The notes under the pieces are model-generated. The model was not told the DNA's origin, did no database searches, and saw only the letters and a program-made list of their open reading frames with translations. Shown here piece after piece: positions 1 through 8,290 of a stretch of 62,469 bases of DNA. Each line of letters begins with the position of its first letter. The first letter of the stretch is position 1. Origin of the DNA: Cribrihabitans_A pelagius (GTDB lineage Bacteria > Pseudomonadota > Alphaproteobacteria > Rhodobacterales > Rhodobacteraceae). A program made the translations under genes and the position numbers. The stretch lies in contig NZ_JBMERR010000026.1 of the NCBI RefSeq assembly GCF_048820915.1, positions 1 through 62,469 of the forward strand, written 5' to 3'.

Positions 1-320
1 ACGAGATCGAAAGTTTGAAACATGGCTGGGCCAGCCCGCAGACGCTTTCCGAAGACGGGCTCGAAATTCTCGACGAAATCCAGCGGGTAACCGGTCTGTG
101 CCCCTGCGAGTTGGACTCGATTCTGGATGAACTCGACGGCTGGGAGGATATCACGGACAAGATGATTGCCGACAATCCCCTGGGGCCGCATCGCGATCAG
201 GCGCTTGCAATCGTCAAGGACGCACGCAGGCCCGTGCTGTTTCAAGCCGCCCAGAGGATGAGCGCATATTGTGATACCGAAATGGCCTTCGTGCCCAGCC
301 ATGGCCCGGAGGCCGGTTAG
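1..320 (+). CDS. 3' end of an unidentified gene, cut by the window edge
   Basis: The reading frame is open from the first bases (E-I-E-S-L-K-H-G-W...) to a TAG at 318-320, so this is probably the C-terminal end of a longer protein. A TTG at position 15 could be a start but has no ribosome binding site in view. The roughly 105 visible residues are acidic and mostly helical in character (LDEIQRVTGLCPCELDSILD), with no motif I recognise and no membrane segment. It converges on the RTX gene with 17 bp between the stops. Function unknown. Confidence 0.5.
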   Translation, partial: EIESLKHGWASPQTLSEDGLEILDEIQRVTGLCPCELDSILDELDGWEDITDKMIADNPLGPHRDQALAIVKDARRPVLFQAAQRMSAYCDTEMAFVPSHGPEAG

Positions 321-337
321 TGTCCGGGCACGCGGTG

Positions 338-2458
338 TCAGAACAGGAAGTCATCCGCATCCAGCTGGCGGGGGCGCAGGTCCTCCAGCAGGATCTCTCC
401 TGCGCCGGTATCGATCAGCGTGCCGCCGTCCTGGCGGCTGATTTCCAGCTGCGAGAACCGCTGCGCCGCGGCGCGGCCCAGGCCGGTCAGATCGATCAGA
501 TCCGCACCGGGGGTGAAATCCGCAATCCGGTCCCGGCCGTGGCCCCGGGCGAAGACAAACACATCCGCGCCGGACCCGCCCCAGAGCTTGTCGGCGCCCG
601 CCCCGCCTTCCAGCCGGTCGCCGCCGCCATTGCCCCAAAGCCGGTCCTTGCCGCCCTGGCCCTCGATCCGGTCATCCGCTTCACCGCCCCAGAGCCGGTC
701 CTTGCCGTTGCCGCCCTTCAGCTGGTCTTCCCCCGCGCCGCCCCAGAGCCGGTCCTTGCCGCCCTGGCCCCAGAGGAAATCGTCCTCATCCCCGCCCCAG
801 AGCAGGTCGGCCTTGCCGCCGCCCCAGAGCCGGTCCTCCCCCTCGCCGCCCCAGAGCCGGTCCTTGCCGCCGCCGCCCTTGAGCGCGTCATCGCCGCCCA
901 GCCCGTCCAGCCGGTCGCTGCCGCGGCTGCCCGCCAGCTGGTCATTGCCGCCGGTGCCGTAGCGCAGCCCGCCCTCCTGGCCGCCCGCCGGCGCCAGGCC
1001 CTGACGGTGCGGGAAGGTGAACCGCAGCGCCGGGCCAAAGACACCTTCCAGGGTGAGCGGCTGGCCGCCGCCGCTCACCAGCTCGATCTGCGTGTCCTGC
1101 ACCTGCAGCAGCAGGCTGGTGCCGCTTTCGCGCGCCTCCAGCTGCGCCGGGCTGTAGAGGCCCGCAAACAGCGACAAATCGAGGCTGTCTTCGCCCGGGG
1201 TGAAATCGCGGATCGTGACCCGGCCCGCCGCGGGGCCGATCACGAAGACATCGCCGCCCGCGCCGCCGGTCAGCCAGCCGCCGCCCGCGCCCGAGGCCAG
1301 CACGTCGCTGCCATCGGTGCCGCGCAGCGCCTCCCGCGCGGCGCCGGCCGCGCGGGAGGCGCCCAGGGTCTCCAGATCCAGGCTGAACTGGCTGATGCCG
1401 CCCTGGCCCGAGGCCGCAAAGACCTGCAGGGTGCCATCCAGCACCACCGCCTCCAGCGCCGTGACATTGGCGAGCCCCAGACCGGCGGCATTTGCCAGGC
1501 TCTCCACATGCACCAGCCGCCCGCCGGGCAGCATCCGCAGCAGGCTGAGCCCGTCGTCGGCACCCGCCGCCAGCACCAGCACCTCGCCGTCCGCCACAAC
1601 CACCTCCAGCGCCTCTACGCCGCCAAAGCGGGTGGCCAGCGTGTCGCTGAGCTGATCGGCGAAGGTCAGCGCGCCGTTGCCGCCGACCTGCACCAGGGTG
1701 AGGCTGCCGTTGCCCGCCGCGCCCAGCAGCGCCCAGGCCTGGCCGTCCGCCTCAAACACCTCCAGCGCGGTGATGCCCGCAACCGCCAGCCCTTCCGCCG
1801 CGCCCAGGGCGGCCGCGGGGCTCAGCGCGCCGTTGCGGGCATCGATGCGGAAGCTCACCAGCCCGCCGCTTGCGCTGTCCGCCGCCAGGAGCACCAAACC
1901 TTCCGCGGTTTCGGCCACCGCCAGCCGGGTGGCGCCGGGCAGCTGGTAAGGCGCCTCGCCGCCCGCGGCCCCGGTGCGGTCCTCGGCCCGGCCTTCGCCG
2001 CCGAGCCGCCAGCCCTGCAGGCGGCCATTGCCCGCGCCGGTGCCGTAGACCGCGCATTTGCCGCCCTCCAGCTGCGCCACGGTGAGGGCGGCAAAGCCGG
2101 CCGCATCGGCCCCCGCCAGCGCTTGCCCGCCCTGATCCGCAAGGCCGCCGCCCGGCAGCAGCCGGTGGAAGGCCAGCTCGCCCTGGCTGGTGGCCTCGCG
2201 GATCAGCCGCAGCCCGCCGCCGGCCTCGGCCAGCTGGAAGCCGCCGGTCTGCAGGTCCGCGGCCCCGTGCAGGCTGCGGCCCGCCGCCGCGGCCAGGGCG
2301 CCGCCGGCGTCGAGCTGCCAGCGGCTGATGCCGCCGTTCATCCCGGTGATGGCATAAAGCGTGGCCGCGCCATCCTGCACCGCGATTTCGATATCGCGCA
2401 GATCGGTGCCAAAGATCAGGTCTTCTGCTGCCAGCCGTCCGGTGAATGCCAATGCCAT
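338..2458 (-). CDS. RTX (hemolysin-type calcium-binding) protein with tryptophan-rich repeats
   Basis: About 706 residues. I chose the ATG at 2458 because AGGAG lies about 9 bases upstream; the frame stays open further but without a better site. Residues 1-380 form repeated blade-like units (for example GISRWQLDAGG, GLVSFRIDARNG) resembling the propeller-like N-termini of Rhodobacterales calcium-binding proteins. Two RTX blocks follow: a short one ending DVFVIG...TIRDFTPGEDSLDL, and a long one of nonapeptides GGxGxDxLx. In the long block many repeats read GKDRLWGG, so a Trp follows the structural Leu. The end (VFVFARGHGRDRIADFTPGADLIDL) is the usual M10/serralysin-like cap and secretion region. 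There is no Sec signal peptide, as expected for a type I secretion substrate; the HlyD/ABC pair at 47.9-51.1 kb is the likely exporter. Surface adhesin or matrix protein is inferred. Confidence 0.85.
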   Translation of the reverse strand: MALAFTGRLAAEDLIFGTDLRDIEIAVQDGAATLYAITGMNGGISRWQLDAGGALAAAAGRSLHGAADLQTGGFQLAEAGGGLRLIREATSQGELAFHRLLPGGGLADQGGQALAGADAAGFAALTVAQLEGGKCAVYGTGAGNGRLQGWRLGGEGRAEDRTGAAGGEAPYQLPGATRLAVAETAEGLVLLAADSASGGLVSFRIDARNGALSPAAALGAAEGLAVAGITALEVFEADGQAWALLGAAGNGSLTLVQVGGNGALTFADQLSDTLATRFGGVEALEVVVADGEVLVLAAGADDGLSLLRMLPGGRLVHVESLANAAGLGLANVTALEAVVLDGTLQVFAASGQGGISQFSLDLETLGASRAAGAAREALRGTDGSDVLASGAGGGWLTGGAGGDVFVIGPAAGRVTIRDFTPGEDSLDLSLFAGLYSPAQLEARESGTSLLLQVQDTQIELVSGGGQPLTLEGVFGPALRFTFPHRQGLAPAGGQEGGLRYGTGGNDQLAGSRGSDRLDGLGGDDALKGGGGKDRLWGGEGEDRLWGGGKADLLWGGDEDDFLWGQGGKDRLWGGAGEDQLKGGNGKDRLWGGEADDRIEGQGGKDRLWGNGGGDRLEGGAGADKLWGGSGADVFVFARGHGRDRIADFTPGADLIDLTGLGRAAAQRFSQLEISRQDGGTLIDTGAGEILLEDLRPRQLDADDFLF

Positions 2459-2790
2459 AGCGCGCGCTCCTATGCGATGCGTCCTTGAGCGCAACCTGCG
2501 GGCGCAACAGACCGGATTGCGGGCAGCAAACCGGGCAAAACCGGGGCGATTGTTTACAGGTTGAAGACAATTGCGCGCAGGGGCGCAGGAGCGCAGGGAC
2601 GGGGCGGGAGGCCTGCCCGCCCGCCTTTCTGCCCGCCTGCCCCTGCCTGCCCCCCCGCCTGCCCGCGCGCGCATCCGCCCGCCCGTTGCGCCGCAGCCGG
2701 GCGGCGGCTTAGCGCGGAATTGAGGCGCAAGGCGCCAGTCTGGCGCCGCACCCGCCGAACCCGCATTGCCGCGCCACAGGAGCCCCGCCG
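2459..2790. other. Divergent intergenic region, RTX gene / DUF2793 gene
   Basis: A 332-bp gap between two divergently transcribed genes, so it should carry both promoters. It contains a short less GC-rich patch around 2550-2575 (GATTGTTTACAGGTTGAAGA) and then a C-rich, low-complexity stretch at 2630-2690. I see no convincing -35/-10 pair, operator or conserved open reading frame in it. Confidence 0.4.
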
Positions 2791-3975
2791 ATGAGCCAGA
2801 CCTCGCCGATCCTCGCCCTGCCCTATCTGATGCCCTCCCAGGCGCAGAAACACGTGACCCACAACGAAGCCCTGCGGATGCTCGACGCGCTGGTGCAACT
2901 GGTTGTCGCGGAGTTCGGCGCGGAGGTGCCGCCGGCGAGCCCCGCCCCGGGCGCGGCCTATGCGCTGGGGGCCGCGCCGCAGGCGGCCTGGGCCGGCCAC
3001 GCGGAGGAAATCGCGGTCTGGCAGGGCGAGGGCTGGCTGTTCCTCGCCCCCCGCCCGGGCTGGCGCGCCTGGGGTATTGCCGAAGGCGCGCTCAGGGTCT
3101 GGGACGGCAGCGCCTGGATCCTGCCCGCGGCCGAGACCCAGAACCTCGCCCGGCTCGGGGTGGGCACCAGCGCCGATGCCGACAACCCGCTGTCGGTGGC
3201 AGGGCCTGCAACCCTGCTCAGCCATGGCGGCGGCGGCCATCAGCTCAAGGTGAACAAATCCGCCGCCGCCGAGACCGCGTCGCTGCTGTTCCAGTCGAAC
3301 TGGAGCGGCCGGGCCGAGATGGGGCTGGCGGGCAATGACGATTTCTCGGTCAAGGTCTCTGCCGACGGCAGCGCCTGGACCGAGGCGCTGAAGGTGGCCG
3401 CCGCCAGCGGCTATGTCGGGCTGGGCACCGCCAGCCCGGGCGCGCATCTGGAGATCGCGGGCGGCAGCGGCGACTACCTGCTGGCAGGCGGCACCGCCCC
3501 CGCCTTCCGGCTCGGCGCCGATGGCAACGGCGCTTGCGCCGGCGCCTGGACCGGCGGCGGCGCCGATTACGCGGAATGGTTCGAATGGGCCGATGGCAAC
3601 CCCGGCGCCGAGGACCGCCGCGGCCTCAGCGTGGTGCTGGAAGGCGCCAGGATCCGCCCGGCGCAGCCCGGCGAGACCCCGGCGGGCGTGATCAGCAGCA
3701 CCCCGGCGGTGATCGGCGACGGCGACATGGGCGCCTGGAAGCACCGCTGGCTGCGCGACGATTACGGCGCGCTGCGGCGCGATGCCGAGGGCCGCCCGCT
3801 GGACAACCCCGCCTATGATCCGTCGCGGCCTTATGTGCCCCGCGCCGCCCGCCCCGAATGGGCGCTGGCGGGTCTTCTGGGCAAGCTGCGCCTGCGCCGG
3901 GGCCAGCCCGTGGCGCCGGGCTGGATCCGGATGCGGGCGGTCTCCGCGGAAGTGGAGGAATGGCTGGTCCGCTGA
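2791..3975 (+). CDS. DUF2793 protein with C-terminal Peptidase_G2-like autoproteolytic domain
   Basis: 394 residues, ATG at 2791 preceded by CAGGAG. Residues 8-110 (ILALPYLMPSQAQKHVTHNE...) match DUF2793, a domain frequent in phage-tail or gene-transfer-agent-like proteins of Rhodobacterales. The C-terminal part (from about residue 260: DYAEWFEWADGNP, then VVLEGARIRPAQ, then GVISSTPAVIGD) resembles the Peptidase_G2/IMC autocleavage domain of phage tail-spike proteins, where it cuts off a chaperone after trimerisation. The middle (YVGLGTASPGAHLEIAGGSG) looks like a beta-helical fibre segment. It lies alone between an RTX gene and manC with no other phage gene nearby, so a cell-surface fibre or polysaccharide-binding role is possible. 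Assignment is by motif recall, function is inferred. Confidence 0.75.
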   Translation: MSQTSPILALPYLMPSQAQKHVTHNEALRMLDALVQLVVAEFGAEVPPASPAPGAAYALGAAPQAAWAGHAEEIAVWQGEGWLFLAPRPGWRAWGIAEGALRVWDGSAWILPAAETQNLARLGVGTSADADNPLSVAGPATLLSHGGGGHQLKVNKSAAAETASLLFQSNWSGRAEMGLAGNDDFSVKVSADGSAWTEALKVAAASGYVGLGTASPGAHLEIAGGSGDYLLAGGTAPAFRLGADGNGACAGAWTGGGADYAEWFEWADGNPGAEDRRGLSVVLEGARIRPAQPGETPAGVISSTPAVIGDGDMGAWKHRWLRDDYGALRRDAEGRPLDNPAYDPSRPYVPRAARPEWALAGLLGKLRLRRGQPVAPGWIRMRAVSAEVEEWLVR

Positions 3976-4008
3976 GGCGGCAGCCGGCAGGCTTTATCCC
4001 TTGGCCCG

Positions 4009-5445
4009 TTACCCTTTGGCGCCCTGGCCGCGGGCATAGACATCCTCGTAGCGGATGATGTCGTCCTCGCCCAGATAGGCGCCGGTCTGCACCTCGATCA
4101 GCACCATCGGCAGCTTGCCGGGGTTCTCCATCCGGTGCACCGCGCCCAGGGGGATGTAGACCGACTGGTTCTCGGTCACCAGCTTCACCGCATCGTCCAC
4201 GGTGACCTTGGCGGTGCCCTCGACCACGATCCAGTGCTCCGAGCGGTGGTGGTGGCTCTGCAAGGACAGCGCGGCCCCCGGGTGCACGTGGATGCGCTTG
4301 ACCTGGAAGCGGCCGCCCACGGCCAGGCTCTCGAACCAGCCCCAGGGGCGGTGGTCCTTGGGCAGGGCGGTGGCCTGGCGCGCGCCCTTGGCCTTCAGCG
4401 CCGCCACCGCCTGTTTGACGTCCTGGGCGCGGGAGGCATCGGCCACCAGCACCGCATCCGGCATCGCCACGGCAATGATGTTTTCCAGCCCGATGCCGAC
4501 CAGCGCGAGATTGTCATCCTCCGAGCGCAGCAGGCTGCCGGTGCAATCGATCGCGGTGGCATTGCCGCTCAGCGCCACGCCATCGCCGTCCCGCGCCGCT
4601 TCGCGCCAGACCGCATCCCAGCCGCCGAGATCCGACCAGCCGCCGGCAAAGGGCACCACGCTGAGGTTCTCCGCCTTCTCCATCACCGCGTAGTCGATCG
4701 AAATGTCAGCCGCCCCCGCCCAGGCCTCGGGGTCGAGCCGCAGGAAGCCGAGATCCGGCAGGCCCTGCTCCACCGCCGCCTGCACCGGCGCCATCAGCTC
4801 CGGCGCATGGGCGCGGAAGGCCGCGAGAATGGCCTGCACCGAAAACAGGAAAATGCCGGCGTTCCACAGGTACTGGCCCGACTCCAGCATGGATTCGGCG
4901 CTGGCCTGGTCCGGTTTCTCGACAAAGCGGCGCAGCCGCAGCGGCCGGGGCGCGAAATCCTCCGGCGCCTCGGTCAGCTCGAGGTAGCCATAGCCGGTCT
5001 CCGGCCGGTCCGGGGCAATGCCGAAGGTGACCAGCCGGCCCTCGCGCGCCGCCGCCGCGCCCGCCTGCACCGCGGCGCGGAAGGCGGCCGCATCGGGCAC
5101 CACGTGATCCGAGGGCGCCACCAGCATCAGACCATCGGGATCGCTCTGCGCGAGCCGCAGCGCCGCCGCCAGAACCGCGGGCGCGGTGTTGCGCCCCTCC
5201 GGCTCGATCAGCACCGCGCCGGGATCGATCCCGGCGCCCGCCAGCTGCTCGGTGACGATGAAGCGGAAATCGGAATTGGTCAGCACCATGGGTGCCGCAA
5301 ACCCCTCCCCCGACAGCCGCCGGGCCGACGCCTGGAACAGCGTCTCATCTCCGGTGAGCGGCACGAATTGCTTGGGGTAGCTCTTACGCGACAGCGGCCA
5401 CAGCCGGGTGCCGGAACCGCCGCAGAGAAGAATGGGGGTGATCAT
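4009..5445 (-). CDS. manC: Mannose-1-phosphate guanylyltransferase / mannose-6-phosphate isomerase (type II)
   Basis: 478 residues, the normal length of the bifunctional ManC/AlgA/XanB family. The N-terminus MITPILLCGGSGTRLWPLSR carries the nucleotidyltransferase signature, followed by KQFVPLTGDE; VEKPD and NAGIF are the sugar-binding motifs. The C-terminal cupin (RPWGWFESL, then FQVKRIHVHPGAALSLQSHH, EHWIVVEGTA) is the type II phosphomannose isomerase domain. Together they turn fructose-6-P and mannose-6-P/mannose-1-P into GDP-mannose in the cytoplasm. AAAGGA lies upstream of the ATG. It faces the DUF2793 gene with 33 bp between stops. GDP-mannose would feed the polysaccharide made by the neighbouring clusters, though no GDP-mannose-modifying enzyme was seen here. 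Confidence 0.92.
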   Translation of the reverse strand: MITPILLCGGSGTRLWPLSRKSYPKQFVPLTGDETLFQASARRLSGEGFAAPMVLTNSDFRFIVTEQLAGAGIDPGAVLIEPEGRNTAPAVLAAALRLAQSDPDGLMLVAPSDHVVPDAAAFRAAVQAGAAAAREGRLVTFGIAPDRPETGYGYLELTEAPEDFAPRPLRLRRFVEKPDQASAESMLESGQYLWNAGIFLFSVQAILAAFRAHAPELMAPVQAAVEQGLPDLGFLRLDPEAWAGAADISIDYAVMEKAENLSVVPFAGGWSDLGGWDAVWREAARDGDGVALSGNATAIDCTGSLLRSEDDNLALVGIGLENIIAVAMPDAVLVADASRAQDVKQAVAALKAKGARQATALPKDHRPWGWFESLAVGGRFQVKRIHVHPGAALSLQSHHHRSEHWIVVEGTAKVTVDDAVKLVTENQSVYIPLGAVHRMENPGKLPMVLIEVQTGAYLGEDDIIRYEDVYARGQGAKG

Positions 5446-5610
5446 AGATAATCAAATCCTTTGGCCGCCATTGCGTTTCCGGCGGTTGTCCCGCGGATGC
5501 CGGGACATTGCAACCCCCGTGCAGCCTGCCGCAAAACAGCCTGCCGCAAAATGAGTTGCGCCCGTTCGCGCAGATGGCAATAAGAACGCCAGACTTGGCC
5601 GGAGATCGTT

Positions 5611-6285
5611 TTGCTCGTCATCAACAACAAGATCATCATTGCCCACATGAAGAAATGCGGGGGCACATCCGTCTGCAAGGGCATGATCGAGAACCTGCCG
5701 GCACATTCCGTGGAATATTGGGGCTACACCCCTGAGGGTGAAGACAAAAGCGCCCGCTCCCGCCGCCGCGGGGGGGTCTGGAAACACTCACCGGTGGCCG
5801 AGATTCTGGACAAGCTGCCCGGGGAGCGAAACAATTTCACTGTGTATCTGATCTCGCTGCGGCCTTGGTGGGACCGGGTGGGGTCCTTCTATTTCCACGC
5901 CAAACGCTACAACAAGAGAACCGGCACCAAATATGCCTGGGCCGAGAACATGAGCTTCTCAGACTACATCCGCAGTCCCTACATGGAAGAAGTTGAGCAT
6001 TTGGACCGTTTCTGCCAGGGCAGAGACGGGGCGGTCCTGCCGGATTATTTCGTGAGCTACGACGGTCTCGCCGGCTGGTACCGGGAACGCATGGCAGAGT
6101 TCGGTGTGCGGGATGCGGAACTGCCCGAATACAACAGGGGCCGCGCCAAGTTCGCAGACGGTTACCGCGCGCTCTACACCCCCGGCGACTTCGCCTATCT
6201 GGAAGAGAAATTTGCAGGCGAAACCGCACTGGCCGCCCGGCTGGCCCCGTCAGGCTGCGGGCAGCTGGCCCTGTCCGCAGCCTGA
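5611..6285 (+). CDS. Sulfotransferase-like protein (family 2 type)
   Basis: 224 residues. Translation appears to start at a TTG (5611) preceded by GGAGA; the first ATG in frame (5647) would remove the nucleotide-binding loop. Residues 9-22 (IIAHMKKCGGTSVC) correspond to the 5'-phosphosulfate loop of PAPS-dependent sulfotransferases (typical form HIPKTGGTS), and LRPWWDRVGSFYFHAKR near residue 84 to the 3'-phosphate-binding RxPxxRxxSxY segment. It would transfer sulfate from PAPS to a sugar hydroxyl. It is a single-gene unit divergent from manC, and one of six sulfotransferase-like genes in the window. Substrate unknown. Confidence 0.75.
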   Translation: MLVINNKIIIAHMKKCGGTSVCKGMIENLPAHSVEYWGYTPEGEDKSARSRRRGGVWKHSPVAEILDKLPGERNNFTVYLISLRPWWDRVGSFYFHAKRYNKRTGTKYAWAENMSFSDYIRSPYMEEVEHLDRFCQGRDGAVLPDYFVSYDGLAGWYRERMAEFGVRDAELPEYNRGRAKFADGYRALYTPGDFAYLEEKFAGETALAARLAPSGCGQLALSAA

Positions 6286-6293
6286 CGGGACGG

Positions 6294-7013
6294 TCAGGCC
6301 AGCCGCAGGCGCACCTGCAGGCCCATCGCGGAGCATTCCAGCAGATCCCCGGGCGCGGCGGGCACCGCCGGGCTCAGCCCTCCGGTCGCGATCCACTGCC
6401 CCGGGGCCAGCGGCATGCCATAGCGCCGGGCCAGGCCCAGGAACTCCTGCGCCGCCCCCAGCGGGCCGGCGATGATGTTTGCGCCGCAGCCTGCCGCCGC
6501 CGCGCCGCCGTTGCGGCGGAACTGCGACACGAAGGTGCTGCCGCAGCGCGCCGCGTCAAACGCCTGCACCGCCCCGACCCAAAGCGCGCCCGCCCCGGCC
6601 CGGTCGGCCATCTGCCCGGCCAGGGCGGGCTTCAGCGCCTCCGGCAGGACGCTGGCCGGGATCTCGAAGCCCAGCCCCATGCGCCGGAACGGCTGCGCCG
6701 CCCCCGGATCGTCCCCCAGCTCCAGCATGAGTTCCGGCTCCGCCAGCGGCGCGTGCAGCCCGGCCAGGCTCAGCGCCTCCGTTTCCACCGCCACTTCCCC
6801 CGGCGCCAGCGGCCCGAAGAAGACCTCCGTATTGGCAAAGACCTGCCGCGACCAGGGATTGGCGCCGCCGATCTTCCAGGCCGCCGGCTCAGCCGCCTGG
6901 CTCAGTCCCGCCGCATAGGCCTCTGCGGCCGAGGACGGCAAGTCGGCCGCGGTAAGGCGGGCCGCGGCGCCCGAGGCGCGGGCGTGCAGCAGCGCGCTGA
7001 CCAGGTGATTCAT
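6294..7013 (-). CDS. 2-keto-4-pentenoate hydratase / fumarylacetoacetate hydrolase-fold protein
   Basis: 239 residues. The pattern AYAAGLSQ...AAWKIGGANP...EVFFGPLAPGE...AEPELMLELG...GFEIPAS matches the MhpD-type hydratase branch of the FAH superfamily, including the Glu-x-Glu metal site (EPELML) and the Lys in WKIG. These enzymes hydrate or decarboxylate 2-oxo-enoic acids in catabolic pathways. It converges on the sulfotransferase-like gene (8 bp between stops) and is divergent from the Gfo/Idh gene. A catabolic function is out of place in a polysaccharide island, so the true substrate may be a sugar-derived keto acid; this is inference. Confidence 0.7.
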   Translation of the reverse strand: MNHLVSALLHARASGAAARLTAADLPSSAAEAYAAGLSQAAEPAAWKIGGANPWSRQVFANTEVFFGPLAPGEVAVETEALSLAGLHAPLAEPELMLELGDDPGAAQPFRRMGLGFEIPASVLPEALKPALAGQMADRAGAGALWVGAVQAFDAARCGSTFVSQFRRNGGAAAAGCGANIIAGPLGAAQEFLGLARRYGMPLAPGQWIATGGLSPAVPAAPGDLLECSAMGLQVRLRLA

Positions 7014-7175
7014 GACAGTCTCCCGTTCCGTTCCGGGCCCGCGCAGGGCCCCGGCGCACCCTAGCTCCTTCTACCGGAAGAGGAAATAGAAAGCCTCCGG
7101 CAGTGCCTTGCATCCCTGAATCGCGGACAGTAAGGTCGCAAAAAAATACATCGGGACAGTCGCACCATCGGTTGT

Positions 7176-7204
7176 TTGGCACATGGACGCACGTGTGCTA
7201 CATA
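7176..7204 (+). promoter_or_regulatory. Candidate promoter of the large polysaccharide operon
   Basis: TTGGCA at 7176-7181, a 17-bp spacer, then TACATA at 7199-7204, 32 bp before the ATG of the Gfo/Idh gene. The -35 box is close to consensus but the -10 box is weak. The surrounding 7014-7235 intergenic region separates divergent genes and is less GC-rich than its neighbours (run of A at 7141-7146). Proposed by inspection only. Confidence 0.35.
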
Positions 7205-7235
7205 TCGGATGGACAACCTATACGGGAATCTTGCA

Positions 7236-8276
7236 ATGCCGCTACGCACTGCCATTATTGGCTATGGCAAAATGGGCCGAATCCGCCATGAGGCCATGGA
7301 ACGGCATGGCGGGTTCACCGTTGTGGCGGCCTGCGACACCCAGGTGGATCCGCAGGCCACCATCCCCATGGTGACCGACCCGCAGGCGGTCTACGCCTAT
7401 GACCCCGATGTCATCGTCTGCTGCGTGCCCAACATGATGATCCCGGATGTGGTCTGCGACGCGCTGGCCCGCGGCAAGCATGTGTTTTCGGAAAAACCGC
7501 CCGGGCGCAATTCCCAGGACGTGCGCTGCATGCGCGCGGCGGAGGCGGCCAATCCGGGGCTGGTGCTGAAGTTCGGCTTCAACCACCGCATGCATGACGC
7601 CATCGAGGAAGCCAAGAAGCTGATCGATGCGGGCACGATGGGCGATCTCTATTTCATGCGCGGCGTCTACGGCAAGGCCGGCGGGCCGAACTATGCCCAG
7701 AACTGGCGCAACGACCCCGCCCAGTCCGGCGGCGGCATCCTGATCGACCAGGGCATTCACATGCTGGACCTGTTCCAGATGTTTGCCGGCCGGTTCACCG
7801 AAGTGCAGTCCTTCGTGCAGCGCAATTTCTGGACCGAGGTGCCGGTGGAGGACAATGCCTTTGCGCTGATGAAAAACCCGCAAGGCATCGTCGCCTCGGT
7901 GCATTCCTCGGCCACCCAGTGGCAGCACACCTTCCGGCTCGAGCTTTACATGCGCAACGGCTTCCTTTCGGTGGACGGGATCCTGTCGGCCTCGGGCAGC
8001 TATGGCACCGAGGTGCTGACGGTGGCGCTGAACCGGCTGGACAAGGACGGCAACCCGATCCCGAACCCGGAATGCCAGGAGATCCGCTTCACCGAGGATC
8101 TGTCCTGGGACAAGGAAGCCGCCGAATTCCATGCCGCCATTGCCGCTGGCGTGCCGGTCCGCAGCGGCACCTCCGCGCAGGCGCTGGAGGTCATGGAGCT
8201 GGTGGAAGCAATCTATGCCGCCGATCCGGAATGGCAGGCCGGGCTGGAAAGCCGGACCATCAGCGCTGCCGAGTAA
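7236..8276 (+). CDS. Gfo/Idh/MocA-family NAD(P)-dependent oxidoreductase
   Basis: 346 residues. I chose the ATG at 7236 because the Rossmann glycine motif (AIIGYGKMGRIRHEAM) begins five residues later and GGGAA lies upstream; earlier ATG/GTG codons lack a ribosome binding site. SEKPPGRN near residue 89 is the family's EKP catalytic/cofactor motif, and GGGILIDQGIHMLDL near 170 contains the conserved Asp/His pair of the active site. Such enzymes oxidise or reduce sugar hydroxyls, often on nucleotide sugars or sugar phosphates. It is the first gene of a run that continues to 25630 with very short gaps, followed by methyltransferase, isomerase, phosphatase and cytidylyltransferase genes, so a step in making an unusual activated sugar is likely. 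Confidence 0.88.
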   Translation: MPLRTAIIGYGKMGRIRHEAMERHGGFTVVAACDTQVDPQATIPMVTDPQAVYAYDPDVIVCCVPNMMIPDVVCDALARGKHVFSEKPPGRNSQDVRCMRAAEAANPGLVLKFGFNHRMHDAIEEAKKLIDAGTMGDLYFMRGVYGKAGGPNYAQNWRNDPAQSGGGILIDQGIHMLDLFQMFAGRFTEVQSFVQRNFWTEVPVEDNAFALMKNPQGIVASVHSSATQWQHTFRLELYMRNGFLSVDGILSASGSYGTEVLTVALNRLDKDGNPIPNPECQEIRFTEDLSWDKEAAEFHAAIAAGVPVRSGTSAQALEVMELVEAIYAADPEWQAGLESRTISAAE

Positions 8277-8290
8277 GGGCTCCAAGACCA

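Noticed and set aside
640..960. Regular short repeats that could suggest a CRISPR array
   Set aside because: They are the DNA of RTX nonapeptide repeats, in frame, without unique spacers.
320..2488. Long plus-strand open frame (over 700 codons) across the RTX gene
   Set aside because: It is the antisense of a GC-rich repetitive gene; the product is a low-complexity Ala/Pro/Gln string, while the minus strand gives clear RTX motifs and a ribosome binding site.
4135..5451. Plus-strand open frame over manC
   Set aside because: Antisense shadow of a well-conserved ManC; rich in His/Arg/Gln with no domain.
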